Source: Betaproteobacteria bacterium
GTDB lineage: Bacteria; Pseudomonadota; Gammaproteobacteria; Burkholderiales; Rhodocyclaceae
Assembly (NCBI GenBank): GCA_016709965.1
Contig: JADJLT010000001.1
Coordinates: 1,385,001-1,449,000 of the forward strand
Length of the DNA: 64,000 nucleotides
Reading direction: 5' to 3'
Part shown: in pieces, positions 38,060 through 46,656 of the stretch
How positions within the stretch are numbered: the stretch's first letter is position 1
Layout: the number at the start of each line of letters is the position of its first letter
Translations under genes and position numbers: made by a program
The notes under the pieces: model-generated
What the model was told of the DNA's origin: nothing
The model's input: only the letters and a program-made list of their open reading frames with translations
Database searches by the model: none

Positions 38060-40117
38060 ATGGCAAAACCCCGCCTTTTTCTTCAGCGCGTATTCGGCAA
38101 ACCGGCGCCAAGCGGCGATCCGGTGGCCGAGGCGCTGAACCATTTTCGTGCCCCCAAGGCCGACACGCTGGAACTGGCACGTCGCCTGGTTGCCACATTG
38201 CGCCCGCAAAGCAGGGGCGACACCGGCGCCGCCGAGCGCTATCAGGCAATGCTCGACCAACTGGAAGCAGACCCCGTGCTGCTCGCCGCCTTTCGCCGTC
38301 ATATTGTCCATTTCGTCGCCACTCGCCGGCTGGTGACTTTTTTTACCGAAAGCGGCGTCCTGCCGGGTACCGGCTTTTTCTCCGAATGGTGGCGCATTCT
38401 GGGCAGCAACTTGCTGCCGGAGGTAGCTGACGAGCGCCGGCTGAAGGATTGCCTGCATATCATTTATGACCGCACCAGCGATTGGCGCTGGCTGGAGGCG
38501 ATTCCTGCCACAGCCTCGCAACGTTTCTGGGCGCTGATCGCCCCGGCCGAGGAATTGCGCAATATCGATTGGCGCAGCATTCAGGAACAAATGCTCGATG
38601 CCGTCCTGCTACTGGCCCACCGGGTCAGCGGCCTCGGCGTCGAAAACGAATTGATGCGCGCCTCGCCGAATTTTGATGACGATACGCCGCGTTTCATCGC
38701 CCTGTCGGCCGAAGCGCTGGATTTCGTTAACGCCTTTCGCGCGACGCTCAATGATCCGACGCTGACAGCAGACAATGGCAGCCAGCTGCTGGTCATCGCC
38801 GACCAATGCAGCGAGACCCTACAACGCATCAGAAAGCGTGCACTCACTGTCGGTACAAGCCTCCATTTGTCTTATATTTTGACGCGCAGTGAGCAAAGCC
38901 TTGAACGCCTGCGCGACCTCGCTGCGATCCTGAACGCCGGTGAGCAGGCGACTGTTCGCGCCGATGCCATCCAGTCCTGGGGCGAGTTTGCCCACGCCGC
39001 CTTCCTGGCCGAAAACCGGCGCAACAGTTTGCGCTTTTACATGGCGCAACTCTCGCACTTGCTTGCCGTGCGCGTCACCGAAAACGCGGCACGCTCCGGC
39101 GGACATTACATCTGCGATACCCCGGCCGAATACCGCAAGATGTGGCGATCTGCTGCGGGCGCCGGGGTGCTGATCGGCCTGATGGCACTGCTCAAGATCG
39201 AGGCAGCGACATTGCAAGCGCCGCTGTTTGGCGAAGCCTTCATGTTCAGCATGATTTACGGGCTGGGCTTCGTCGCCATTTTCCTGCTCGGCATGACAGT
39301 CGCCACCAAGCAGCCGGCGATGACGGCACAAACATTGGCCGGGCTGCTCGGCGACGCCAGGGGGACGCGCAGCGCGGATCTGGAAAAAATCGTCGATGTC
39401 GCCGCCGCGGTCAGCCGCAGCCAACTGGCTGCCATTGCCGGCAACGTCATGGTTGCGCTGCCGGTCGCCGTTGCTGTCGGCTTCGGCCTCGGCTATCTGA
39501 GCGGCGAGCCGGTGATCAGCCTCGACAAGGGCGCCCACCTGATCGCCGACCTCGATCCGCTGTCGTGGGCGCTGCCGCATGCCGCCATCGCCGGGTTCTA
39601 CCTCTTCCTGTCCGGACTGATCAGCGGCTACTTCGACAACCGCGCCGCCTACGCCGAGCTCGGGCCACGCATTGCTCGCTTGCGCTGGCTGCAGAGCCTG
39701 TTTGGCCGGGAGCAGGCCGGCCGCATCGGCAGCTACATTCAGGAACACCTCGGCGGCATCATGGGCAATTTCCTGTTTGGCTGCATGCTCGGCTCGACGG
39801 GTGTCATCGGCACCATTCTTGGCTTGCCGCTCGATATCCGGCACATTGCCTTCGCCTCGGCCAATCTCGGTTACGCACTGATCGGCTTCCAGTTCGCCTT
39901 GCCGCTGAAGGCCATCGCCTGGGCTGCCTTTGGCATCGCCGCCATCGGCTTCATCAATCTCGCCGTCAGCTTTACGCTGGCCATGCGTACCGCCATGCGG
40001 GCCCGTGGTATCCAGTTCGAGCACTGGGGGCCGCTGTTGCGTGCCTTGTGGAACCGCTTCAACCATCATCCGCGCAGTTTTGTGTTGCCACCGCGCCAAA
40101 CTGCCGTCGACGCGTAA
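38060..40117 (+). CDS. Gcr-family 'site-specific recombinase' membrane protein
   Basis: 685 residues matching the large betaproteobacterial family annotated from the gonococcal gcr gene. The N-terminal half is soluble and helical. The C-terminal half has six or more membrane helices (GVLIGLMALLKIEA, IYGLGFVAIFLLGMTVATKQPAMTAQTLAG, GNFLFGCMLGSTGVIGTILGLPLDIRHIAFASANLGYAL). The recombinase name comes from early genetics and no serine or tyrosine recombinase motif is visible. The location directly before tamA-tamB suggests an envelope role instead. Start ATG 38060, RBS not strong. Confidence 0.85.
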   Translation: MAKPRLFLQRVFGKPAPSGDPVAEALNHFRAPKADTLELARRLVATLRPQSRGDTGAAERYQAMLDQLEADPVLLAAFRRHIVHFVATRRLVTFFTESGVLPGTGFFSEWWRILGSNLLPEVADERRLKDCLHIIYDRTSDWRWLEAIPATASQRFWALIAPAEELRNIDWRSIQEQMLDAVLLLAHRVSGLGVENELMRASPNFDDDTPRFIALSAEALDFVNAFRATLNDPTLTADNGSQLLVIADQCSETLQRIRKRALTVGTSLHLSYILTRSEQSLERLRDLAAILNAGEQATVRADAIQSWGEFAHAAFLAENRRNSLRFYMAQLSHLLAVRVTENAARSGGHYICDTPAEYRKMWRSAAGAGVLIGLMALLKIEAATLQAPLFGEAFMFSMIYGLGFVAIFLLGMTVATKQPAMTAQTLAGLLGDARGTRSADLEKIVDVAAAVSRSQLAAIAGNVMVALPVAVAVGFGLGYLSGEPVISLDKGAHLIADLDPLSWALPHAAIAGFYLFLSGLISGYFDNRAAYAELGPRIARLRWLQSLFGREQAGRIGSYIQEHLGGIMGNFLFGCMLGSTGVIGTILGLPLDIRHIAFASANLGYALIGFQFALPLKAIAWAAFGIAAIGFINLAVSFTLAMRTAMRARGIQFEHWGPLLRALWNRFNHHPRSFVLPPRQTAVDA

Positions 40118-40126
40118 GATGACGGG

Positions 40127-41815
40127 GTGATCCACCGTTGCCTGCCCCACCCAGCATTGCTGCTCCTGCTCGCCATCGCCACCCCGCTGGTGGCCGGCGA
40201 ACTGTCGGTGCACGCGCCCAGCGACATCAAGAAGCTGCTGACGCCTTGGTTACCTGACGACTCAGGCAACCAACGTCGCCTGCAGGGGCAATTGAGCGAA
40301 ATCCTCGCCACCGAGGGCTACTTTTCGCCGGCATTCAATTTTGAAGAACGTGACGGCGGCCTTAATCTGACGATTGATCCAGGGCTGCGCACCACCATCA
40401 CCGGCGTCGACGTCGCGGTCGACGGCAATATTGAGCCAAAAACCAAATCTTCATTGATTGACAGCTGGCAACTTCCCGTCGGCCATCCCTTCCGGCAGGA
40501 TGACTGGAATACCGCCAAGCAGCAGATTCTTTCCGAATTGCTGGCAGTGGAATACGCCGATGCCCGGCTGGTGGACAGCGAGGCCGCCATCGACACCGAA
40601 GCGCACAGTGCCAGGCTGAGCACGCATTACGATACCGGCCCGCGCTACCGCTTCGGGCCATTGCGCGTCGAAGGCCTGCAGAATTACGGGCCGGAACTGA
40701 TCGAGCGTTACAACCGCGCCGTGCTGGCCGGCCAGCCTTACCGCGAAGACCGCTTGAACGCCCTGCAAAGCACATTGCAATCGACGCCGTATTTTGCATC
40801 GGTGCAAACCTCGCTGGATCGTGATGCGGCTGAGATTCAGGATGACGGCACGGCCACCGCTCCTGTGTTGGTAAGGGTTCGCGAACGCTCATCGCATCGC
40901 GTGTCTTTCGGTGCCGGCTTCAGCTCCAATACCGGCGCCCGCGTCGAACTCAACTACCACACGCCCAATCTGTTCAACCAGGCCTGGGCGCTGGATAGCG
41001 GCCTGCGCATCGAACAAAAAAGGCAAACGGCCTACGCCGATGTCTTTCTGCCACCTGACGCGCGCAACCGGCGGAACAGCCTGGGTGCCATGGCAGAAGC
41101 ATCCGACATCCAGGGCCTGCGCACCGAGCGTTATGCCTTCGGGGCGCAAACCGTGCAGCAACGGGGCATTGTCGAGCAACGACTATCCCTCAATTGGGAA
41201 CAGGAGCGGCGCGAGACCGATGCTAGCTTGCCGAGCACCAGTCGGGCGCTGGTCCCGAACGGCGTATGGACCTGGCGGCATGTGGACAGCCTGCTCGACC
41301 CGCACCTTGGCTCGGTCGTTCAGGTGCAGATCGGTGGCGGCGCCAAGGCCGCACTGTCCGACCAGAACTTTGTCCGCCTGCATGGCCGCTTCCAGCAATA
41401 CATCCCGCTCGGCCGCGTGGACACGTTGATCCTGCGTGGCGAACTCGGCTACACCTTTGCCAACTCGCGCCAGCATATCCCGCAGGATTACCTGTTCCGC
41501 ACCGGCGGCGCTGGCTCCGTGCGCGGCTACGCCTACCAGAGCCTCGGCATCAAGGAAGGCAATGCCGTGGTCGGCGGTCGCTACATGGCCATCGCCAGCG
41601 TCGAAGCAACGCACTGGTTGAACGAGGCCTGGGGCGTTGCCGCTTTCATCGACGCCGGCGATGCGGTCGACGCGCTGCAGGATGTCCGCCTCGCCATCGG
41701 TTACGGCCTTGGCGCCCGCTGGCGCAGCCCGGCCGGGCCGATCGGCATCGACTTCGCGTATGGCGATCGCGACAAATCGCTGCACCTGCATTTTTCGCTG
41801 GCCATCCCGTTCTGA
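40127..41815 (+). CDS. tamA: Translocation and assembly module outer-membrane protein TamA
   Basis: 562 residues, Omp85 family. Signal peptide (LLLLLAIATPLVAGE), three POTRA domains (about 25-250, including GPRYRFGPLRVEGLQNYGPELIERYN), and a 16-strand barrel with FRTGGAGSVRGYAYQSLG (the conserved VRGY/RGY loop 6) and a C-terminal strand ending SLAIPF. With TamB it helps insert outer-membrane proteins and moves phospholipid between membranes. Start GTG 40127, ten bases after the upstream gene. The stop TGA is one base before the tamB ATG, so the pair is coupled. Confidence 0.93.
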   Translation: MIHRCLPHPALLLLLAIATPLVAGELSVHAPSDIKKLLTPWLPDDSGNQRRLQGQLSEILATEGYFSPAFNFEERDGGLNLTIDPGLRTTITGVDVAVDGNIEPKTKSSLIDSWQLPVGHPFRQDDWNTAKQQILSELLAVEYADARLVDSEAAIDTEAHSARLSTHYDTGPRYRFGPLRVEGLQNYGPELIERYNRAVLAGQPYREDRLNALQSTLQSTPYFASVQTSLDRDAAEIQDDGTATAPVLVRVRERSSHRVSFGAGFSSNTGARVELNYHTPNLFNQAWALDSGLRIEQKRQTAYADVFLPPDARNRRNSLGAMAEASDIQGLRTERYAFGAQTVQQRGIVEQRLSLNWEQERRETDASLPSTSRALVPNGVWTWRHVDSLLDPHLGSVVQVQIGGGAKAALSDQNFVRLHGRFQQYIPLGRVDTLILRGELGYTFANSRQHIPQDYLFRTGGAGSVRGYAYQSLGIKEGNAVVGGRYMAIASVEATHWLNEAWGVAAFIDAGDAVDALQDVRLAIGYGLGARWRSPAGPIGIDFAYGDRDKSLHLHFSLAIPF

Positions 41816-41816
41816 C

Positions 41817-44800
41817 ATGCGATGCACCCTAGCCCTCCTCGCCAGCGCTGCCGTCATCGGTGGCATCGGTTGGCTGACGACCAGTGAAAGCGGCCTGCAA
41901 ACCGCCATCCAGCTGGCCGAACGAGGAACCGGCGGACAACTGCACATTGCAGACGCCAGTGGCCAGCTGCTCGGCAATCTTGACATTGGCCAGCTCAGCT
42001 GGCAAGCACCGGACTTGCAAGTCGAGGCCACGCAAATTCACCTGAATTGGACACCTTCCAGCCTCTTTCACGGTGCACTGCAAATTGCCGAACTCCGCAT
42101 GGCCACGCTGCACATCGCCAGCACGCCAAGCCCGACACCAACGCCTGCGCCGACCGACCTGCAACTGCCTGTCGCGGTCAACGCCAAAAAAGTGGCTATT
42201 TCAAAATTTTCCTATGGTGAAGCTTTCGTCGCCAGCGAGCTTGAAGGCAGTTTCAGCAGCGATGGGCGTCAACATCGTCTCACCGAATTCCATGGTCTGA
42301 CCGGCGACATTGCCATCACCGGCCGCGCCAACCTGGATGGTCTGGCCCCGCTCCCGCTCGACGCCAGCACCAACATAACCGGCCAGTTCGACCAGCGACC
42401 GCTTGCCATGTCGCTCACCGCTCGCGGCCCGCTGGAGCGTATTGCCCTGTCTGCGGTGGCCACGCAAGGCGTTGCCGGCCACGCCGACGTTGCCCTCACG
42501 CCATTTGCCGCCGCCGCTTTCGCCAGCGCCCGCATTGTCCTTGAAAACCTGGACCCGGCGACCTGGCAGCCGAACGCCCCCCAAGCCAAACTCAGCATTT
42601 CGGCCGACATTCAGCCACAAGACGGCGGCGTCATAGGCAGCTTCGGCCTGACCAACCATCAGCCCGGCCCCTTCGACCGTCAACGTCTGCCTATCGCCAC
42701 TCTGGCCGGCACCGTCGACTGGCAAGGGGCAACTGGCAAATTCGCCAGCCTGCACGCCACACTGCCGGGCAGCGGCGAACTTGACGGCAGCGGCGAATGG
42801 CGCGATGGCGCGCTCTCCCTGGCCCTGACCGCCAGCCGACTGGATGTTGCACAAATCGCCTCAGTGCTGCGGTCAACCCGATTAAATGGCCAAATTTCAA
42901 CACAGCTCAGCGCTCAGCATCAGCAGCTGAAACTCAACCTCAAGGACGCCACGTTCGGCCTGCAGGCCGACGCCCGCCACGCCGACAACAAAATCGAGCT
43001 GCCACAATTGCAGCTGAGCGCCGGCGACGCCCGCCTGACCGCGAAAGGCCAACTCGATCTGAAAACGCCCCGGACATTCACGGCCGAGGGCGAACTGCAA
43101 CATTTCGACCCGAGTCGTTTCGCCAAAGTGCCGGCGGCGCACATCAATGCCAGCTTCAAGACCGCGGGCCGCCTCGATCCCCGCCCGGTGCTGGACGGCA
43201 ATTTCACGCTCAAGGACAGCCGCGTCGCCGACCAGCCGCTGAGCGGTCAGGGCAGCCTGGTCATCGACTGGCCACGCATCCCGAAAGCAGACATCCAGCT
43301 GGTCACCCGCGACAACCACCTCTCGGCCAAAGGCGCCTTCGGCCAGCCTGGCGACACGCTCAACATCGACATCGACGCCCCCCAACTTGCCCCCTATGGG
43401 CTTGAAGGCAGCCTCAAGGGCCATCTGGCGCTCACCGGGTCGGCTCAACAACCCAAAATCAGCGGTCAATTAAACTCACCCAGGATCGGCCGCCCCGGCA
43501 GCTTCCGCCTCAACGCCCTCTCCGTAAAGGCCAGCGGCGGCGGCGAATCAAGCTCGCCGCTGAGCGTCGACCTCGCGATCGCTTCGCTCGACAGGCCCGA
43601 TCAAGTCGCCCTGCTCCGCAATATCCGGCTTCAGGGCGAAGGCAGCAATCAGGCACACCACCTCACCGCCAATGCCGAACTGGCCGATAAAATCCTGCTC
43701 AGCATCGTCGCCGACGGTGGGCTCAATGCCGATTTCTCGGCCTGGCAAGGCAAGCTGCTCGAAGCCCGTGCCAACGGCCCCGACAAGTCCCGCAATTTCC
43801 GCCTCGCGACCCCCGCGCCTGTCAAGCTCACGGGCGGCGGCTGGAATATCGGCCCCGCCACGTTCACCGGCGACCCGCTGGATTGGCAGGCGACCCTTCA
43901 AGCCAGCGCCGATGCCCGCCAATTGCACGCCAACCTGAATGCCAGCGGCAGCCGGGTCGGCCTGGTGGAAGGCGAACTGAATGCGACCATGCTCGGCGCT
44001 TGGTCGCTCAACCAGCAAGCTCGCTGGCAAGGCAAACTCAAGACCGACATCGCCGATCTCGGCTGGCTGGCCGAACTGATGGGTGAAGGCTGGCAGAGCG
44101 AAGGCCGCCTCAACGGCGAACTGCAACTGGCCGGCACGCCCGCCAAACCATTGACCAGCGGCCGCTTCCAGGGCGAAAAGCTGGCCCTGCGCCTGCCCGA
44201 ACAAGGCCTCAATCTGGCCCGCGGCAAACTCGATGTCGATCTGCGTGACAACCTGCTGCGCATCAACCGCCTCGGCTTCGACAGCCTGCTCCAGCCCATG
44301 CCCCGGCCACTTCGCCTGGAAGCCCGTGATGACGTGTCGGCGCTCACCAAACAACCCGGCCGCCTTGAAATTACCGGAGAAATGCGGGTTGACCGTGGCA
44401 GCCAGAGCGACAATGCCTTTCTCGACTTCCACCTGGATCGCCTTGGCGCCTTCCAGTTACCCGATCAATGGGTAGCAGTTTCCGGCGATGGCCGGCTGAC
44501 CTGGAAAGATGGCGCCCTGGGAGCACATGGCAAGCTGACCGTCGACGCTGGCTATTGGCAACTCGCGCCGAGCGGCTCCCCCCGGCTATCCGATGATGTC
44601 ATCATCACGCGACCCGGAAGCGAAAAGCCTGCTGCCAGCCTGCGCCCAAAGCTGGAACTCGACATCAGCACCGATCTCGGCCGAAATTTCATGTTCAAAG
44701 GGGCCGGCCTCACCAGCCGACTGTCCGGTGCCATCCGAATTTCCGCTCAGGGCCGCGACCTGCCACGGGCCAGCGGCACCATACGTGCCCGCAACGGGAG

Positions 44801-45449
44801 CTTCGAAGCCTACGGCCAGAAGCTGGAAATCGAACGCGGCATTCTCAGCTTCAATGGCCTGCTCGACAACCCCGGCCTCGACGTTCGCGCCGTGCGCAAA
44901 GGCCTATCGGTGGAAGCTGGTGTGCAAATTGGCGGCACCGCGCAAAAGCCGGTCATCAAGCTGGTTTCCGACCCCGAGCTGCCCGATGCCGAAAAGCTCG
45001 CCTGGCTGGTTCTTGGCCACGGCGCCGAACAAATGGGGGCCGGGGATGCGAGTTTGCTGTTTTCAGCTGCTGGCGGACTGCTCGGAAACAACTCGGTCAA
45101 TGTCGTCCAGCAGCTGAAACAAGCTCTTGGTTTTGACGAGTTTGGCGTACGCCAAGGCGCCATTGGTGACACAGGCGGACGCCAGCCGGGCAGTCGCATT
45201 GCCGGCAGCAACTTCAGCGAGACGAGCAGCAACACCGGCCAGCAGATACTCAGTGTCGGCAAGCGCCTGTCGTCAAATGCGCTACTTTCCTATGAACAGA
45301 CGCTCGGCAAGGCCGAAGGAATCGTCAAGCTGACGGTCAACCTGACCCGTCAAATTGCCATCATCGGCCGCGCCGGCAGCGACAATGCGCTGGATATTTT
45401 TTACACGTTAAGTTTTGGACGAAACCGCGACAAGACCCTTGAACAGTAA
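41817..45449 (+). CDS. tamB: Translocation and assembly module protein TamB
   Basis: 1210 residues. An N-terminal anchor (MRCTLALLASAAVIGGIGWL) precedes a long beta-taco/AsmA-like repeat region and a C-terminal TamB_C domain (from about 880: GRNFMFKGAGLTSRLSGAIRI, ARNGSFEAYGQKLEIERGILSFNG, DPELPDAEKLAWLVLG, ending SVGKRLSSNALLSYEQTLGKAEG). It spans the periplasm and works with TamA. Length is normal. Three repeat copies (42171-42210, 42865-42898, 44367-44400) are read through in frame as short stretches such as VNAKKVAISKF and RSTRLNGQ. ATG 41817 follows the tamA stop. Confidence 0.92.
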   Translation: MRCTLALLASAAVIGGIGWLTTSESGLQTAIQLAERGTGGQLHIADASGQLLGNLDIGQLSWQAPDLQVEATQIHLNWTPSSLFHGALQIAELRMATLHIASTPSPTPTPAPTDLQLPVAVNAKKVAISKFSYGEAFVASELEGSFSSDGRQHRLTEFHGLTGDIAITGRANLDGLAPLPLDASTNITGQFDQRPLAMSLTARGPLERIALSAVATQGVAGHADVALTPFAAAAFASARIVLENLDPATWQPNAPQAKLSISADIQPQDGGVIGSFGLTNHQPGPFDRQRLPIATLAGTVDWQGATGKFASLHATLPGSGELDGSGEWRDGALSLALTASRLDVAQIASVLRSTRLNGQISTQLSAQHQQLKLNLKDATFGLQADARHADNKIELPQLQLSAGDARLTAKGQLDLKTPRTFTAEGELQHFDPSRFAKVPAAHINASFKTAGRLDPRPVLDGNFTLKDSRVADQPLSGQGSLVIDWPRIPKADIQLVTRDNHLSAKGAFGQPGDTLNIDIDAPQLAPYGLEGSLKGHLALTGSAQQPKISGQLNSPRIGRPGSFRLNALSVKASGGGESSSPLSVDLAIASLDRPDQVALLRNIRLQGEGSNQAHHLTANAELADKILLSIVADGGLNADFSAWQGKLLEARANGPDKSRNFRLATPAPVKLTGGGWNIGPATFTGDPLDWQATLQASADARQLHANLNASGSRVGLVEGELNATMLGAWSLNQQARWQGKLKTDIADLGWLAELMGEGWQSEGRLNGELQLAGTPAKPLTSGRFQGEKLALRLPEQGLNLARGKLDVDLRDNLLRINRLGFDSLLQPMPRPLRLEARDDVSALTKQPGRLEITGEMRVDRGSQSDNAFLDFHLDRLGAFQLPDQWVAVSGDGRLTWKDGALGAHGKLTVDAGYWQLAPSGSPRLSDDVIITRPGSEKPAASLRPKLELDISTDLGRNFMFKGAGLTSRLSGAIRISAQGRDLPRASGTIRARNGSFEAYGQKLEIERGILSFNGLLDNPGLDVRAVRKGLSVEAGVQIGGTAQKPVIKLVSDPELPDAEKLAWLVLGHGAEQMGAGDASLLFSAAGGLLGNNSVNVVQQLKQALGFDEFGVRQGAIGDTGGRQPGSRIAGSNFSETSSNTGQQILSVGKRLSSNALLSYEQTLGKAEGIVKLTVNLTRQIAIIGRAGSDNALDIFYTLSFGRNRDKTLEQ
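42171..42210 (-). repeat. Dispersed repeat, copy 9 (in tamB)
   Basis: Minus strand: AAAATTTTGAAATAGCCAC and TTTTTTGGCGTTGACCGCGAC. Core has one change (GCGTTGACCG). Antisense to tamB. Confidence 0.55.
42865..42898 (-). repeat. Dispersed repeat, copy 10 (in tamB)
   Basis: Minus strand: GAAATTTGGCCATTTAAT and CGGGTTGACCGCAGCA. Antisense to tamB; T run partly lost. Confidence 0.6.
44367..44400 (+). repeat. Dispersed repeat, copy 11 (in tamB)
   Basis: GAAATTACCGGAGAAATG and CGGGTTGACCGTGGCA. Core intact, T run lost; sense in tamB (EMRVDRGSQ). Confidence 0.5.
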
Positions 45450-45458
45450 TGGCGCCGC

Positions 45459-45713
45459 TCAGGCAGCCGCGCCGAGGCGAACGTCCGACGCCTGCGCCAG
45501 ACGCCGAATCTCCGCCCGCAAGGCCACCTGCTGCCCCGCGGTAATCATGCGCTGACCGCTACCCCACTCGTAATTCACCGATCCTCCGTCAACGCCTGCA
45601 CGGTAGAGTGCAAGCGCCATTTCACGCCAGTCACGCCGCTCAATATGACGTCCGTCGCTCAGTGCAGCGATAAATTCATTCTTGAAAAACATTACATTTG
45701 CAGTTGTAGCCAT
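45459..45713 (-). CDS. Small conserved protein, paralogue of 58301-58564
   Basis: 84 residues from MATTANVMFFK, with an AGGAGG ribosome binding site. Core: FKNEFIAALSDGRHIERRDW, ALALYRAGVDGGSVNYEWG and SGQRMITAGQQVALRAEIRR. No signal peptide or membrane helix, and I do not recognise a family. The protein at 58301 has the same core in the same order (see that entry), so these are true paralogues. Their occurrence 13 kb apart with different neighbours suggests a small multi-copy family. It is convergent to tamB with nine bases between stops. The upstream in-frame ATG (45758) is not preferred because the good ribosome binding site fits 45713. Confidence 0.75.
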   Translation of the reverse strand: MATTANVMFFKNEFIAALSDGRHIERRDWREMALALYRAGVDGGSVNYEWGSGQRMITAGQQVALRAEIRRLAQASDVRLGAAA

Positions 45714-45806
45714 CACGTACCTCCTATGCCTACAAATTAGACCTATCAAATAAAACATCAGTGAACTATTTCACGGTTGTTGAAAAATGAAGAAAGCCTG
45801 AGCAAA

Positions 45807-46526
45807 CTAATTCCGTTCATCGGACTGACGGCGCTTGGAGCGCCCATCCCCCCGCTCGCCCCTATCACCCCGGTCGCCCCCGTCTCTACCTTTTGCTGAC
45901 TCATCGCGCCGGACAGGTCCCGGCTGCTGGATTGGCGCTGGTGCTGGCGCTGGGGCAGCCACCGGTGCCGGGCGTGTGTAGCTGTCGCGCTCCGGCCGAA
46001 ACGCCGGATTTACCGGCGCTGATCGACCCGCATCACGCTGTTCGTAACGCGGCTGATTAGCGCGTTCAACTGGCGCAACAGGCCGTTGATCACGATAATT
46101 GCGCGAATCTCCTGCGGGTTCCCGGTACTGCTGCGGATAGCCTCGTTCCGGCCGAGGTGCGCTTTGCGGTACGACGGCGGGCGGCGGCATCGTTCGCTGA
46201 CGATTGTCCTGTTCCCAGCGACCACCTGACTGGCGCCATTGGTCGCCATTACGCTCCCAGCGATGCGGCACCCACTGATAGCCCTGACGAGGAGCCTCCC
46301 AACGACCCGGCATCCACTCGTAACGGGCACCACCCCAGCCCCAGTAACCGGTAATCCAGACATAATCCGGGGCGGGCGGGTAGCCCAAGTACTCGTGCCG
46401 CGGCGGGGGTGGCGGCAGACGTACTGGTTGATCGTAGTAAGGATCCACTGGCGCCATGACACAAGCACTCATCAATGCGGAAACCGTTATTGAGGCCGCA
46501 ATAAGCAGCCATCCATTCTTTTTCAT
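45807..46526 (-). CDS. YXWGXW-repeat-like lipoprotein
   Basis: 239 residues. A lipoprotein signal with lipobox LMSAC is followed by a Pro-rich stretch and Trp/Tyr/Gly repeats (YVWITGYWGWGGARYEWMPGRWEAPRQGYQWVPHRWERNG) that match the YXWGXW-repeat type. A long disordered tail is rich in Arg, Asp, Gly and Pro (DESAKGRDGGDRGDRGERGD). Such lipoproteins are associated with the outer membrane and are of unknown function. Highly charged repeats at the C-terminus are notable. It reads toward the small protein at 45459 and is preceded by a 130-base gap after the RND permease. Confidence 0.78.
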   Translation of the reverse strand: MKKNGWLLIAASITVSALMSACVMAPVDPYYDQPVRLPPPPPRHEYLGYPPAPDYVWITGYWGWGGARYEWMPGRWEAPRQGYQWVPHRWERNGDQWRQSGGRWEQDNRQRTMPPPAVVPQSAPRPERGYPQQYREPAGDSRNYRDQRPVAPVERANQPRYEQRDAGRSAPVNPAFRPERDSYTRPAPVAAPAPAPAPIQQPGPVRRDESAKGRDGGDRGDRGERGDGRSKRRQSDERN

Positions 46527-46656
46527 CTTTTTGCCTTTGGATGGATTTCAATCCTGGATTTTACCTAACGCAGCACGAGGACTTCCGAAAAAACGACTCA
46601 CTCCCTGAATCGTCTACCGAATTGCGTGACGCGCCACCCCAATCATTAATTCGTCA

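Noticed and set aside
38060..40117. Gcr-like gene as a mobile-element recombinase
   Set aside because: No serine/tyrosine recombinase motif, many membrane helices and a conserved place before tamA; not evidence of mobility.
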